DNA of 64,000 bases, taken from Durusdinium trenchii. Lineage: Eukaryota; Sar; Dinophyceae; Suessiales; Symbiodiniaceae. Of this stretch, positions 25,205-35,493 are shown piece after piece (position 1 is the stretch's first letter; each line of letters begins with the position of its first letter). The position numbers were made by a program, and so were the translations under genes. The notes beneath the pieces are model-generated. The model was not told where the DNA came from, searched no databases, and worked only from the letters and a program-made list of their open reading frames with translations. Where the stretch lies: NCBI GenBank assembly GCA_963970005.1, contig CAXAMN010021729.1, positions 383,547 to 447,546 on the forward strand, written 5' to 3'.

Positions 25205-27130
25205 TTAAGCTCCACCCTTGCTTGTTGCCTCCTCTGTGCTCTGCGCGAGGGTGGAGCATTTCAAGCACGTGATCTTCGAGTCGTCCATGGCGAAGCTGAA
25301 GACGGAGCAGCCAAAGAACCAGCCACACCTTGTGTGCCACGAGAGCACTGGCGATGCAACCGGCTGTTTCTTGTTGGCATGTATCACCCCCATCTTGGAG
25401 ATCACTGCCGGTGGTAGTAGGCCGTGATGCCGTTTCGAGATCGTCTCCCACCTTTCCATCGACTCCTCCAACTTCTCCTGCGCGACCTTCAGGTGGGTGA
25501 TCTCCTTTCTCAGTTGGTGCTCTGTCTCCCTGATCTTTGTCCATTCCTTGGACTCAGTCGTGGCCGTCTCTGTCTCCTTTGGCTTGGGTGATGCTTCTCC
25601 TCCTCCCTTCAGTTTCTTGTGTGGGTTGGTCATCACCGGCATCGTCTCCAACGCTTCCTCCGCATACTGCAGGATAACGTTGGACTTCCATCGCCCCAGG
25701 TAACCCACCTGGGGCACTTGCCACCCTCTTCGGATGTACTGGAGTGCTCCGGAGCGCCTGCCAGAGTGGCCTGTCACTTGCTTTCCGAACAGGTTCCTCC
25801 AGGCTGTGATGATCTGCGACTTGGAGACTGGTTCCACGAGGTCCCCATGCACCAGCTTCTCCTCCTCGATTGGCACCGCGTCCAGAGCAGCACATGTAAT
25901 CCTATATGGGCAGGGTTCCGACCAGTCACACTCCCCTCTGCAACAGCATTGCAGCGTCCTCTTCATCCCCAAGCACTCCTGGTCTTTCTTCGCCACCCTC
26001 AATGTCAAGGCCACAATCCTTTCCTTCGCGTCGATCTGGATGTCCCCCTTGTGAATTGCCGCCAATTCCACCTCCCTCAACATCCACATCGTAGCAAAAG
26101 CAAACAACAGCGCGGGGTTGTGCACTATGCCCTTCGCCTCCTCGTTGATCTCCTTCTTCATAGCCACCATCCACGTGAGTTCACCCACCTCAGCTGCTTT
26201 CTTCGTAGGGCCCTTTGCTCTTTTTAATGCCCTTGCCACTTGTCCGTAGGTCTTCTGTAGTTGATGGGACCACATCGTTCCGTTCTCGATCAGCAGCTGC
26301 TTATATTCTGACAAGTAGGTCACTCCGGCTTTGTAGTTCGACTCCTTCAGCACCGCGCCAATCTGTTCCAACGTTTCCGTGGACCAGCATGAGTCCTTCT
26401 CTCGCACCCCCAAGTTCTGCAGGGTGTTCTCGACTGTCTTCCTCACCGACATCTTCGCTCGTCTTGACGAATTTGCGTAGTAGCCCCTCTTCAGTTTCTC
26501 CACGGTGTGGGTCTTGCGATTCTTGTTTGCCCGAAAGAGCCGTGCTGTCTGTAGTGCCCGCCTCCATTTGGGTTCGGTGTCGTCTTCTCGAAGCTCTCTG
26601 GGGGCCTCGGGCAGATCACATCTCCTCTTCCTCATCCACGCTTTTCCTTCGTGCCGATGCGGTACTCCCCGATGTTGTTGTTGCCTCGACTCCATCGCTA
26701 TCCTCACCTTTGATTCTTTCTTGATCTGTTCTCCTCCTTTGTTCCTCCTTTTCACAAAACTCAGCAGGCCTTCTGCTTGCTCGCCTTCATCACATCGAGG
26801 TACTGGAGGCAATGGAGGGAATACCACTTCATCCAGGGTCCTTCTGGTCTTCCTCATACGATGTCTCTGGCCCATGGTCTCTTCCTGCAAGTTTCCCTCT
26901 TCACCTGCTTCCATCATAGTTGCCATGAATCTTTCGAATTCAACCTCCGGGTCACTAGCCAGGACATGCCCTCCGTCTCCCTCACCGATTCCCTCAAAGG
27001 TGGTGAGTCGTTCCTCGATGAGGTCATCTCCCTCGACCCGGGCGATCTCAGGGAGGCAGGTGAATCCAGTAGTGTTGAAACCGCTGAAGTTGGCCTCGTA
27101 GTCCCATGGTTCCTTTGCATCTCTGGGGTC
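25205..27130 (-). CDS. Tyrosine recombinase of the DIRS-like element
   Basis: About 640 residues of the 25205-27460 frame are considered real. The N-terminal half is basic and probably a core-binding/SAM-like region. The catalytic domain contains the expected set: Arg in MWMLREVEL (about 26066-26090), a Lys in RVAKKD, HSGRRSG giving the His-x-x-Arg pair (about 25756-25775), Trp in LGRW, and the nucleophilic Tyr in ILQYAEEAL (about 25655-25675). A cysteine cluster (CCCRGECDWSEPC) sits between the first Arg and the HxxR box. A coiled-coil-like Glu/Lys stretch follows the Tyr. The protein would integrate the element by site-specific-type recombination without target-site duplication. All catalytic residues are intact, so this domain could still be functional. 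Confidence 0.8.
   Translation of the reverse strand, partial: DPRDAKEPWDYEANFSGFNTTGFTCLPEIARVEGDDLIEERLTTFEGIGEGDGGHVLASDPEVEFERFMATMMEAGEEGNLQEETMGQRHRMRKTRRTLDEVVFPPLPPVPRCDEGEQAEGLLSFVKRRNKGGEQIKKESKVRIAMESRQQQHRGVPHRHEGKAWMRKRRCDLPEAPRELREDDTEPKWRRALQTARLFRANKNRKTHTVEKLKRGYYANSSRRAKMSVRKTVENTLQNLGVREKDSCWSTETLEQIGAVLKESNYKAGVTYLSEYKQLLIENGTMWSHQLQKTYGQVARALKRAKGPTKKAAEVGELTWMVAMKKEINEEAKGIVHNPALLFAFATMWMLREVELAAIHKGDIQIDAKERIVALTLRVAKKDQECLGMKRTLQCCCRGECDWSEPCPYRITCAALDAVPIEEEKLVHGDLVEPVSKSQIITAWRNLFGKQVTGHSGRRSGALQYIRRGWQVPQVGYLGRWKSNVILQYAEEALETMPVMTNPHKKLKGGGEASPKPKETETATTESKEWTKIRETEHQLRKEITHLKVAQEKLEESMERWETISKRHHGLLPPAVISKMGVIHANKKQPVASPVLSWHTRCGWFFGCSVFSFAMDDSKITCLKCSTLAQSTEEATSKGGA
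25208..25258. other. Inverted repeat at the 3' end of the DIRS-like element
   Basis: GCTCCACCCT at 25208-25217 and its complement AGGGTGGAGC at 25249-25258 can form a 10-bp stem with a loop of about 31 nt. It lies at the recombinase stop and could be a terminal repeat or RNA structure. Confidence 0.45.
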
Positions 27131-27621
27131 ATGTAGTCCAGAAATTGTCTCCACGCCACCGGTTGAGCTCGATGTTCGAATTCCCTCCCCGTCCGATGTC
27201 TGAGGCCCGTCTCCCTCGGTGGTGTGTCGTCCACTCTGCCCACGCCCCCGCCTGTGTCCATGTTCCAGGCTTCTCCTATAGCGTCCCATTCCGGAAGGTC
27301 CTCCTGGTCCGACTCCTCCGCCTCTCCTGCCGTCTTTGGTGTCCACCGCGGACGAAGTCGGTGCCATACTCGGGCGAATTGGTGTAGTGCCCATATGCCG
27401 AAGGCCAGGTTGGCTAGGGTGCCTGTTGCGACGAGGTAGAAAAGCAAGTAAACCTTCCATGGAAAGGACTCGGCGGTCGTCACCCCGGGAGCCGCCGGCA
27501 AAGTGTGCGGGACCGTCAGCTCCATCTTTGAACCCGAAAACTCGGTTTTCCCCCCGTCATGACCGTCTCCCCCCGAAAAACGCAAACGACCTCGCCGAAA
27601 CGTATCCGAAAAGTCGACCAA
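27130..27621 (-). pseudogene. Region encoding a single membrane segment, between RNase H and recombinase
   Basis: The open frame 26914-27621 has, near its start, a hydrophobic stretch of about 22 residues (YLLFYLVATGTLANLAFGIW) followed by a basic HRLRPRW cluster and an acidic region. After about 27130 the coding sense seems to pass into the recombinase frame by a one-base shift. A membrane segment at this position is not a standard DIRS component. It could be an extra accessory protein or the N-terminus of the recombinase polyprotein. The function is unknown. Confidence 0.45.
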
Positions 27622-27684
27622 CCCCGACCTGCCCGTGACTTAAGTCCTCACCTCCTCCTCACCTTTTCTGCGCCGGATCCAAGT

Positions 27685-28110
27685 TCAGGATCGATGCGTC
27701 CAGGCTGCCAACAGGGCGTCGGACTCTTGCCACTCAGTGGTGTCCGGTCCCGGAGTCGGCAATCTGTACCAGCTGGTCGTCCGCTCCGCTGGCGTTTCGA
27801 TCTGAATCCCTTCTAGGGCAGCTGGTAAGGTGACTTGGGCCCAAGTGTCAGGCCTGGAGAGGAAATCAGCCTCCTTGTTGGCTGCGCCTGGTAGATGGAC
27901 TGGTCGTAGGTCGGCCAAACCTAAGGCTTCACATATCACGGCCAGTTCCGCCCCCAAGAAATTCAGGGCAGGTCCGCTGTTGGAGAATTTCTGCGTCAAA
28001 GCCAGTGCTGTCACGGAATCTGATTGGACCGTGACCTCGACGTTCACCGCCGCCAGTAGTCGCCCCCAGTGTTTGAGGGCCACTAGAATGGCCAGTGTCT
28101 CGGCCACCCC
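27685..28110 (-). pseudogene. RNase H remnant of the DIRS-like element
   Basis: Contains ETLAILVALKHW (Glu-bearing helix), VQSDSVTAL (second Asp) and LPGAANKEADFLSRP (last Asp), the C-terminal two thirds of an RNase H as found in DIRS and LTR elements. The first strand with its catalytic Asp is absent. It is in a different frame from the RT. Confidence 0.75.
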
Positions 28111-29830
28111 CTGGTGCCACCAGCTTGAACCTGATCCCAACCCACGGCACGGCCGCCCCGCGTTCTCCCTTGCTCAGTGACAGTTTCAATCCCAGCGCTG
28201 CCATCGTGGTGAGGATGCACGACAGGATGCGGTTGCGTTCATTCAGCGTCCCGCATAGTGCCCACAGGCTGTCATCCAGGTACACCTGATGCATGCCCTT
28301 CTCCGCCGGTATGATGGACTGCACTAGCCTCGCTACCATCGCCGCCACCCTGCTCCACGTCAGGGGCGCCGTCTTGTAGCCAAACAATAGTGCCACGAAC
28401 AGTAGCCAGCGATCATCATCCAGTGCTGGTGCCAAGCAATGCCCCTTCTCGGACTCCTTGATGGCTAGGTGCATGTACGCATCTGAGATGTCCACCATCA
28501 CCAATTCCATGGTTCGTCGGTGCGCTTCCTTCTCCTCCGCGTGCAGCAAGTGCAACTTCTTCAGCATCAGCACCGCGTCCATGGGCCTGGGCAGTACCAG
28601 CCGTTCCGGTAGGAGTGCCTTGCTGTTGCCTCCGGACCTGCGCAGGTCAATGATGATCCGCCTTTTCTTGGACCCGTCCTCCTTCGTCTTAACGATCAGC
28701 CCCAGCTTCGAAATGGTGACCCCTTCGAAGCCCGCTGCTTCCACCTCCTCCTTCCGGACCGCGATGGCATAGCCCAGCCCTTTCAGGCGCTCTATCTCTG
28801 CTTCCGCATCCTCCCTTTGCTCCACCACCGAGACGTAGTTTCCGATGTCCTCCCGCAGGCTCTGGGCTGTATCCACGTCCCCCAACTCCCTCTGGTGGTG
28901 TTTGTCGTCCGCTGGTGGGAAGATGTTGCATCTGCGGATGTTTGAATTGATTCCCAGGGGCACCCCATCTTTGATCCATTTGGCCACCTCCGTCTCCGGG
29001 TCATGGGCTCGGCGTCCCCAAGCTTCGAACAAGTTCCCATCCAGTGGTGATTGATACGACCATTTTCCTTTCAGCTTCACTGTCGATGCCCCCTTCGCGC
29101 CCGTCAACTTGCGCAGCTCCCCTTTCCATCGGTCGACCCACTTCTTCTCCATGACGCAATCCGGCGAGCCGTAGGTCTCTCCCACTTTGGTGATCTGCGG
29201 ACACTGACCACAAAGTCGTTCCCACGCTCCCAATATCCTGCGCCCCAGGTTCTGGAGTGTTGGAAGCCCCTCCACCACCTCCGCCGGGTTCTTCATGCCT
29301 CCGACGAAGTCCTGCTGGTCGAGCTTCTGTTCTTTCTTCTGGCTTTCCCTCAGCATCCCGTATTTCCCGCTTCCGGGCTTCCAGCGTAGGTCGGTTGCTT
29401 CCTTCTCGTCCTCCTTCTTCACGCTCTCTCCCCTCTTCGAATCACTTGCCCTCCGCCTTGATGTGGTGGGTCCTTCATCCCCTCGTCGTTTCGTGGACCT
29501 TGACCTTGACCTTCTTCTTCCTTCTCCTTGCGTTCGCTGGTCATCTTGCTTTCGAGACGAGCCCTTGTCCCTTCCTTCGTCCACCTTCATGCGCTTTCCT
29601 TCGTGTCGTCCTTGATCATCGTCTCTCTCCTTCCTCCTCCTTTCCGGTTCCGACGATGGTGACACCTTCACCCCTTCCCTCCTCCTCAGTTCTCTCATCT
29701 TCGTGGCCTCGGCATCGCCCGTTGACAAGCCGTCATGGAATTGGTCCAACTCCTTCATGCGGCCTTCGAGGTACTCCGCCGTTGCCATCTTCTCGAAGTG
29801 GTCCATCAGCAGCTTGGCATATACTCGTTG
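28110..29830 (-). pseudogene. Reverse transcriptase of the DIRS-like element
   Basis: An open frame of about 570 residues. The first 200 residues are charged, with an Arg/Ser/Lys-rich linker. The RT core follows: RRIIIDLRRSGGNSKALLP, then LVMVDISDAYMHLAI with the first catalytic Asp (about 28480-28496), LLFGYKTAPLTWSR, and the YLDD box (about 28268-28281). The sequence ends shortly after PWVGIRF, where RNase H helix sequence appears in a different frame. The usual thumb/connection and the first RNase H strand with its catalytic Asp are missing, which points to an internal deletion of several hundred bases plus a frame change. Confidence 0.8.
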
Positions 29831-30720
29831 CACAGCTCCCAGGGATACTCCCCCGACTCTTGAGAGGCTCTCTTCCCGATGATTGCTCTGTGTTTTGCAC
29901 TCCCGCATTTGCACTCCCTGTTGAGCTGCTCGATGCCGAACAATGTCCCTGCGAATTGCTGCAACTTCCAGTGTCGATCACCTCGTGCCCGATCAGCTTG
30001 ATAGCCGCAAGTGTTGAACTGGGTGACCTTCACTCCGGGGCATCGAAGGTACGCCACCACTTCACTCATGCCCCAAGCGGATACGTGATCACTCCTCTCA
30101 GAAGGTGGAGGGTTCTCCAAAGTCGTGGGTTTGATGACGATGGATGAGGTCGCCGATCTCGCTACCTCCTCGGCCATCTGCGCCGATCTGGCCATCATCA
30201 CCGTCCCCTTGTCGCACTCCTTCTGCTGCTTCTCGGAGTTCGATCTGCACCCGTACGGTTCAGCTCGGGTTCGAACTGGGGGAGGTAGTCCTTCGGCTTC
30301 CCTGAAGCGGAGGCGTGAAAAGGTCGAGCAAGGGAACCCACTATGGTAGCCGTCGATCAACCCTTCCTTCGCCCAACCAAGGTGCGTGTTGAAAGGTTCG
30401 TCCGCACAAAGGTCCTGGCCCCAATCCTTCTCCGCCGAGATCACCTCCACCGTCATGCCGCGCTTCTTCGCCATTCTATGTATTTCGGCTCCCAGCGGAT
30501 CTCGAGGCCCAGAGAAGTGGTGAACGAACCTGAATTTGCGGGCCTTGATGTACGCCTTGATGGACTCCTCCAACTTCTTCTTGCCAGCACCTTCGTCTTC
30601 TGCTCCATCCTCACCCCCTTCTTTCTTCTTTGAGCCCTCCGGTGCATCATCACCATCACGTGCTCCTTCGTCTCCTCGATCTTCAGCTGCTTTCCCTACT
30701 TCTTCGACCCGCACCGATGA
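29806..30720 (-). pseudogene. Methyltransferase-like domain of the DIRS-like element
   Basis: The C-terminal third of a longer open frame. From about 30560 the sequence KFRFVHHFSG looks like motif I of class-I methyltransferases. VISAEKDWG follows as the acidic end of strand 2. GFPCSTFSRLRF (about 30320-30350) resembles motif IV with the Pro-Cys catalytic pair of C5 cytosine methyltransferases. TLENPP (about 30107-30124) matches motif VI (ENV in classical enzymes). Classical motifs IX and X are not recognisable, so target recognition is unclear. The upstream part of the frame, to 31881, is a shadow of gag and is not counted. Near 29815 the coding sense passes into the RT frame (WELCNEY continues as AKLLMDHF), which implies a one-base shift. 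Activity is doubtful. Confidence 0.6.
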
Positions 30721-32189
30721 GCTGGGTGACCTGGTGAACCGCAGGAAGAGCACCGATGAGCCCGCTTCGTCGTGTTCTGACATTCCGCTCCCGCCGGCAA
30801 TGACCCACAAGGTGCATTCCCATTGTTCCAGCTGAAGCAAATCTCGGACTGCTTTCCTCCTTTCCCTTTCTTCCCGCCTCCTTTTCCTCCTTGACGAGGT
30901 CCTCCACTTCCATCGTTTCGGGATTCTCTGAGTCGTTGAAGCTCTTCCCGTTCGGCTTGCCATTTTCTCTTCTTCGCTTCTTTGCGATCTCGATTCGCGT
31001 TCCTTCGACTTGAAGACGCCGCCGACGGTGAAGTGGCTCCGAAGGCCCCCGACTCCATGCTGGGTTGAAGAGCTTCTGCACCTCCGCGTAGGGCTCCTTG
31101 TGCAATGGTCTCCTGAGGAGTTAGTGCTCTTCCTTTCGATCCGGCAGCCATCCACGTCAGGGCAGGTCCATGAATCTGGTCCTGCCAAAACTTCAGCTCG
31201 CTTGGGATCATGCGAAACGGTGTTTCCCACGGTTTCTTCTCGTCGTAGCCCAATGGAACCTTCTTGCCCTCCATCTTGTCCATGGCAATCCTCAACTTGA
31301 GCCTTGATAGCAATTCGCTCCTCGCCATCTCGTCCGCCGCGTAGACCAGGTGCCACGCGTCCGGGTACAGCCTCGTCAACTTCTCCACGTACAACTCGTA
31401 GGCGTGTAATGGTGGTAGTGAGCAAGCCTCCAACATCAACATTGCCGTGGTGAAGACCCGGTAGCAAGCCCTCCACTGTGTGAAGTTCGCCGGACCAGGT
31501 AGTTCCTTCGACACGTAGCCCTCGGCCGTCGGGATCCAGGTCCTGTACTTCGAAGCCCGTAGTGCCTTCCTTCCGAAGGGAACAAAGACCCCAAAGTCGC
31601 AGTAGGGCGGTTTGCCCAGTTGAACTTTCTTTCGTAGTGCTGATAATTGTTCTATCGTGGGTTCCTCTTCCTCTTCCAGCAGCGATCCAGTCACCGCAAT
31701 GAACTTCTGGAGCAACCCCATCTTGTCCTCTTCGTTCAGCACCTCGAACTCTCCATCGTCTCCTTGATCTAGTACCTGGGTGAATTTCAAAGTCCGTTCC
31801 TTCGCCTCCTTGAGCTCGTCGGTGGATGAAGTCCTTTCCGCAGGTGTCGTCGTCCTCATTGTCCTCGAAGCCGGTGTCCAAGGGTCTTCATCCACCCAGT
31901 CGTCCCACCGGCCACCACCTCGCACAAACATCAGCCTTCTCGCCAGCTTCCACACCAACCCCACTTGGGCCGCTTGAACTGCCGTCAAGGCCACGTCGTC
32001 CGCCAAGGTCGCCTGGTTCAAGGAGGCGGCTACCACCGAACCAGGCAAGGCGGCCAGCAAGCGAATGTCGTCGCCCGGGGCTCCCGCTTCCCGCACAAAG
32101 GCCGACCACAGGTCCTCCGGCACCGCAAAGTACGAGAGCAGCTCCGGGATGTTGCCCATTTGCAAGGCCGCCTCCGCACTCGGGAACAT
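30696..32189 (-). CDS. DIRS-like element gag-like protein with CCHC zinc knuckle
   Basis: About 497 residues from the ATG at 32189, roughly 75 nt downstream of the spliced-leader relic. The open frame extends further 5' to about 32507, but that part crosses the relic and is unlikely to be translated. The N-terminal 300 residues are mostly helical-looking and without a named domain. A basic, Gly/Lys-rich linker follows. The C-terminus has a zinc knuckle, CSSCGSPGHPAHRC (C-x2-C-x4-H-x4-C), preceded by a second Cys-containing stretch (CFSW...CGS...C). The likely role is RNA binding and particle assembly. The stop at 30696 is followed by the methyltransferase-like region in another frame, which could be an ancestral gag/pol frame change or decay. 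Confidence 0.8.
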   Translation of the reverse strand: MFPSAEAALQMGNIPELLSYFAVPEDLWSAFVREAGAPGDDIRLLAALPGSVVAASLNQATLADDVALTAVQAAQVGLVWKLARRLMFVRGGGRWDDWVDEDPWTPASRTMRTTTPAERTSSTDELKEAKERTLKFTQVLDQGDDGEFEVLNEEDKMGLLQKFIAVTGSLLEEEEEPTIEQLSALRKKVQLGKPPYCDFGVFVPFGRKALRASKYRTWIPTAEGYVSKELPGPANFTQWRACYRVFTTAMLMLEACSLPPLHAYELYVEKLTRLYPDAWHLVYAADEMARSELLSRLKLRIAMDKMEGKKVPLGYDEKKPWETPFRMIPSELKFWQDQIHGPALTWMAAGSKGRALTPQETIAQGALRGGAEALQPSMESGAFGATSPSAASSSRRNANRDRKEAKKRKWQAEREELQRLRESRNDGSGGPRQGGKGGGKKGKGGKQSEICFSWNNGNAPCGSLPAGAECQNTTKRAHRCSSCGSPGHPAHRCGSKK

Positions 32190-32262
32190 GGCAAGCGACC
32201 AAGGCCACAAGGATGCGGCCCGCGAAAGGCATCCCTCCAAACTCAAAAATTTGGAAGGGTGG

Positions 32263-32277
32263 CTTGAGCCAAAATGG
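32263..32277 (-). other. Partial DinoSL relic at the 5' end of the DIRS-like element
   Basis: On the minus strand, CCATTTTGGCTCAAG, an exact match to the last 15 nt of the dinoflagellate spliced leader. It is positioned just upstream of the gag start and suggests reverse transcription of a trans-spliced mRNA. It overlaps the palindrome GGTTTGGCCAAACC. Confidence 0.7.
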
Positions 32278-32749
32278 TTTGGCCAAACCACCTTCCCCCA
32301 CCCTAGTGCATCGACATTTTGTCCAGCAGAAAATGTTCCATTTTCTTTCAACCAACACGGGTTCAAGCATGATTGGACTAGGCTTTCTTGTGATGTTGTC
32401 GCAGGGGTTTGTGGTGTTTTGGGTTGTGGAACAGAAACAAACAACAAAAACATGTACATTGCAAATAAACGTATTGTATAAGCTGAGGCAACAAAGCAAG
32501 AAAGCAATGGTCAAGTCCCAGAATTTTTGGATGCGAGCCTTCAACCGGGTCATTTTCGGGTTTGTGCAACATGCGAGGTTTGACAGATTGTGAGGAATGC
32601 CATGCAAACAGCCAGCCTTTAGAAGCCGCTACCAAGAAATACAGCAGTGTTAATAAGACCTCGGGCCTTGGGGCCTTTGGGGTCCAGCTCCGTCTGCTAT
32701 TTGACGGTTTGACAGATTGCCACGTCCAGCCCCGGGATTCACAAAGTAG

Positions 32750-32885
32750 ATTTGTTCCTAGTAGCGATGCCCTTTGCTCCTAGTAGCGTCCGATCGCTCC
32801 TAGTAGTAAGGCCAGGAGCCCCTAGTAGCGCTCTTGGTCCTAGTAGCGATGCCCTTGTTACTACTAGCGACCTACTAGGTAGTAG
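32750..32885. repeat. CTAGTAGC minisatellite
   Basis: About seven copies of TCCTAGTAGCG followed by variable spacers such as ATGCCCTT, ending in an inverted GCGACCTACTAGGTAGTAGC. Units with the same octamer or its complement recur at 16.2, 20.95 and 37.7 kb. Confidence 0.85.
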
Positions 32886-33524
32886 CTTCTTGTTACACAA
32901 TTAACAAATGCCTTGAGTCTCCGTCTTCAGATTTTAGGCTGAGGCTCAAATCCCAGGTTGTGCCAACGGTCCGTTCTTCAACTGATTCACGTGGCTCAAC
33001 TCCCAACGCCTGTTCTTTGGACCGGTTTAGATGGATCGACTTCACGCAAACGACAGATGTTGAAAAATCCCATCAGTGCTAAGGGCCACTGGAGGTCGAT
33101 GTTTCATACCAGCCACATGTGACGGACATTCTTCAACTGTCATTCAATTCTCCCCTTGTGGTGCTAGGCGACATAGTGAGGGAAAGTAGTGGCCAATCTT
33201 GTAGCTCTGCCACAACTGCATACAAGTTGGCCAAGCTGAACGAGGACCACATGATTCACATGATTGGAAAAAGACACCAAAGCCTGGAGCAAGCATCTCT
33301 GAGGACCAGGCTTCCTGATAAGCTCATCCTGAAAAGCTTGTCTGTTCCTGCATGGTGTGCACAGGAAATACCGCAACACGTATGCAGGCTGCGGGCTTCC
33401 CAATTTTCATCGAATCAATCGATGCTGGCCACTGCTCGCCTGTGAAATGTTGGATCAGCGCTGGCGACGAACATCCGGACACAGTTCGCCTCAGTCAATC
33501 TTGCGCAGGCAAACATATTCAAGA

Positions 33525-33598
33525 CACTCCCTCCCTCCCTCACGCCCTCCCTCGCTTACTCCCTCCCTCCCTCACTCACTGACTCACTCACTTATTCA
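33525..33598. repeat. CTCC-rich simple repeat
   Basis: Imperfect CTCC/CTCA repeats (ctccctccctc, cactcactgactcactc). No coding potential is inferred. Confidence 0.8.
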
Positions 33599-35493
33599 AT
33601 ATGTGTCTCACTTTTTACAAGCAGCCTGCATGAAGTACTTGGGGTGCGCTAGCACACGAGCCTGAAAACGGCTGCATGATCAGCATTGATCAATCAAGCA
33701 GACGCAGCACCTACTCCATGTGTTTCGCTCCAGGCCTGACCGACCTGGGTCGACTTGTTGCTATCCAACCATTGGGAGATGGGCATCCTCCTGAGAGATC
33801 AGCATCCCCCCCAATGCTGAGAGGCCAGACATTCACGAACTGAGACCCTCACTCTTCATCCACAGGCCCATAGGGCTTTGCAGCCTAATCACGACAAAAC
33901 ACGAGGATCGAGGCAACGCCAAACACGACTCGTCAAGCCCAGAAGCATAAACCAACTTGTCCACGAGCTTACCTCAGATGAAGCGTCTACTTTCAGCCAA
34001 GGGCCAAGCACATTGCGGCAAAATGTCCGGAACAATTCTTTAGATTCTTTAGATAGATACCGTCCTACTTGCAATGTACACTCTTCGCGTTGTTGACATA
34101 CTTGTTCCCACACCGGCCCAAAGCCAACGCAAAATCGGGCGTGTAGAAAACCGCTCACGGATGAACGAATGGTCAAACGCAACAAACTGAGTAAACCAGA
34201 GCTTTTCCTTGTTCAAGCCAGGACACGTTTGATGAAAAGCTGCATCAAGTGACCAGCCTTGCCACTTTGGCACGCCTGTCACTTTCTTTTCGTCTTGGGT
34301 CTGCGCACGACAGCGAAACTGACCCTGAAACTCCTGAAACCATTGACGCTGCTGCCGAAGAGGCTCTTAGTGTGGGCTTCCTAGGTGACTTCTACCTACA
34401 ACCTGGTGTCCTGCGGCCTGTGGTCAGAAACCTTTTACTATTGGTATTTCCACAACAATCTCCAGCCATACTTGCTCTGCCTACTACGGTGGTTGAAGTC
34501 TCACCACTCGTCAACGCCGGCCTTGCCACCGAACTGCGACACGTCCAGGCCATGCTTCTCAGACCTCAAAGCGTTCAGCATGCTTGGCGGAGTGGCCGCA
34601 AGACCCACTTCCAGACCGCCCAACAGGACCCATGTCCAGTACGCAACAACTTGCTCCATCATGAGGAATGCACATCGCAATGATCTCATCTGCCAATTTC
34701 CGCACCTTCCACGTGATGCTACTCAACTCGCCGCAACAGGAACTGCAAAGACCATGAACGACACAAAATCTCTTCCCCCAAGTTATGTGTTGCCAAAGAG
34801 GACACTCCCACCTTGGCCCTCGGGACATAGCAACTCTCTAATAGATTCTCCAAGACCTCAGCCCAATTCACCGCTCCACCTTTAATCCGGGAAAAAGCAA
34901 GTCTCTTCAGCTAAAGCACACTGCGAAAGGACAAGTCTTTGCAGCTATAACCTCAGAAGCTGAACATGAGACAGGCTGGGGAAGTCTGCAAGCGGACAAT
35001 TTCACCCCACCTGCAATAAAGACCATTGCCACCTCAAATTCAAGAGCTAGAAACAACTGAAATACTTCGGAGATCCTTCAGCTGTCCAGTCTCACAATGT
35101 CACACGGACGTTTTTTCCATGGCGGGAAGTGAGGGCCTGGCACAGGCCTCGGGTCCAGTTGATGCCAAGGAACACATCACAGACCTTGGTCCCATGGATT
35201 CTTGCCCGGAACACATTGGAACTGAATGGTTGGGTCAAAACACGTACATCCTCATCACACAAACCCATGTCAATGTGTTTGATTTTCAAAAGAACATACT
35301 GTTTTCTCAAATGAACGTTTCTGCAGGCCTAAAGCAATCTCCTTACATTGTTTCATCCGTGAAAGCGCGCGGGTGGGTGACTCACGAATTGAGGCATCCA
35401 ACTCACCACAGGGTGACAACAGGCGCTGCAACAGGTGCAATTGGTGTGACGGAGCGTACAAGGTCCTTTCGAGGATTTGGCAGGATGCTTTGC

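Larger units (their letters stand above)
25205..32280 (-). mobile_element. DIRS-like tyrosine-recombinase retrotransposon carrying a methyltransferase-like domain
   Basis: Reading on the minus strand, the order is gag with CCHC knuckle, C5-methyltransferase-like domain, reverse transcriptase, RNase H, a short membrane-segment region and a tyrosine recombinase. RT plus RNase H plus tyrosine recombinase without an integrase defines the DIRS order. The methyltransferase-like domain between gag and RT is the unusual part; cytosine methyltransferases carried by retrotransposons have been reported from Symbiodinium. The 5' boundary is placed at a DinoSL relic (32263-32277). The 3' boundary is uncertain and placed at the recombinase stop, just before a 10-bp inverted repeat (25208-25217 / 25249-25258). 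Frame changes occur near 30.7, 29.8, 28.1 and 27.1 kb, and part of the RT/RNase H region seems deleted, so this copy is probably dead. Confidence 0.85.

Noticed and set aside
25218-27101. Several plus-strand frames of 100-200 codons
   Set aside because: Antisense shadows of the tyrosine recombinase.
30720-31881. Upstream part of the methyltransferase-like frame as additional coding sequence
   Set aside because: It overlaps gag in another frame and has Arg/Gly-biased composition without motifs; only the part from about 30720 down is accepted.
32750-32885. Regularly spaced repeats resembling a CRISPR array
   Set aside because: Units are only 8-11 nt with spacers of unequal length, in a eukaryotic context without cas genes.
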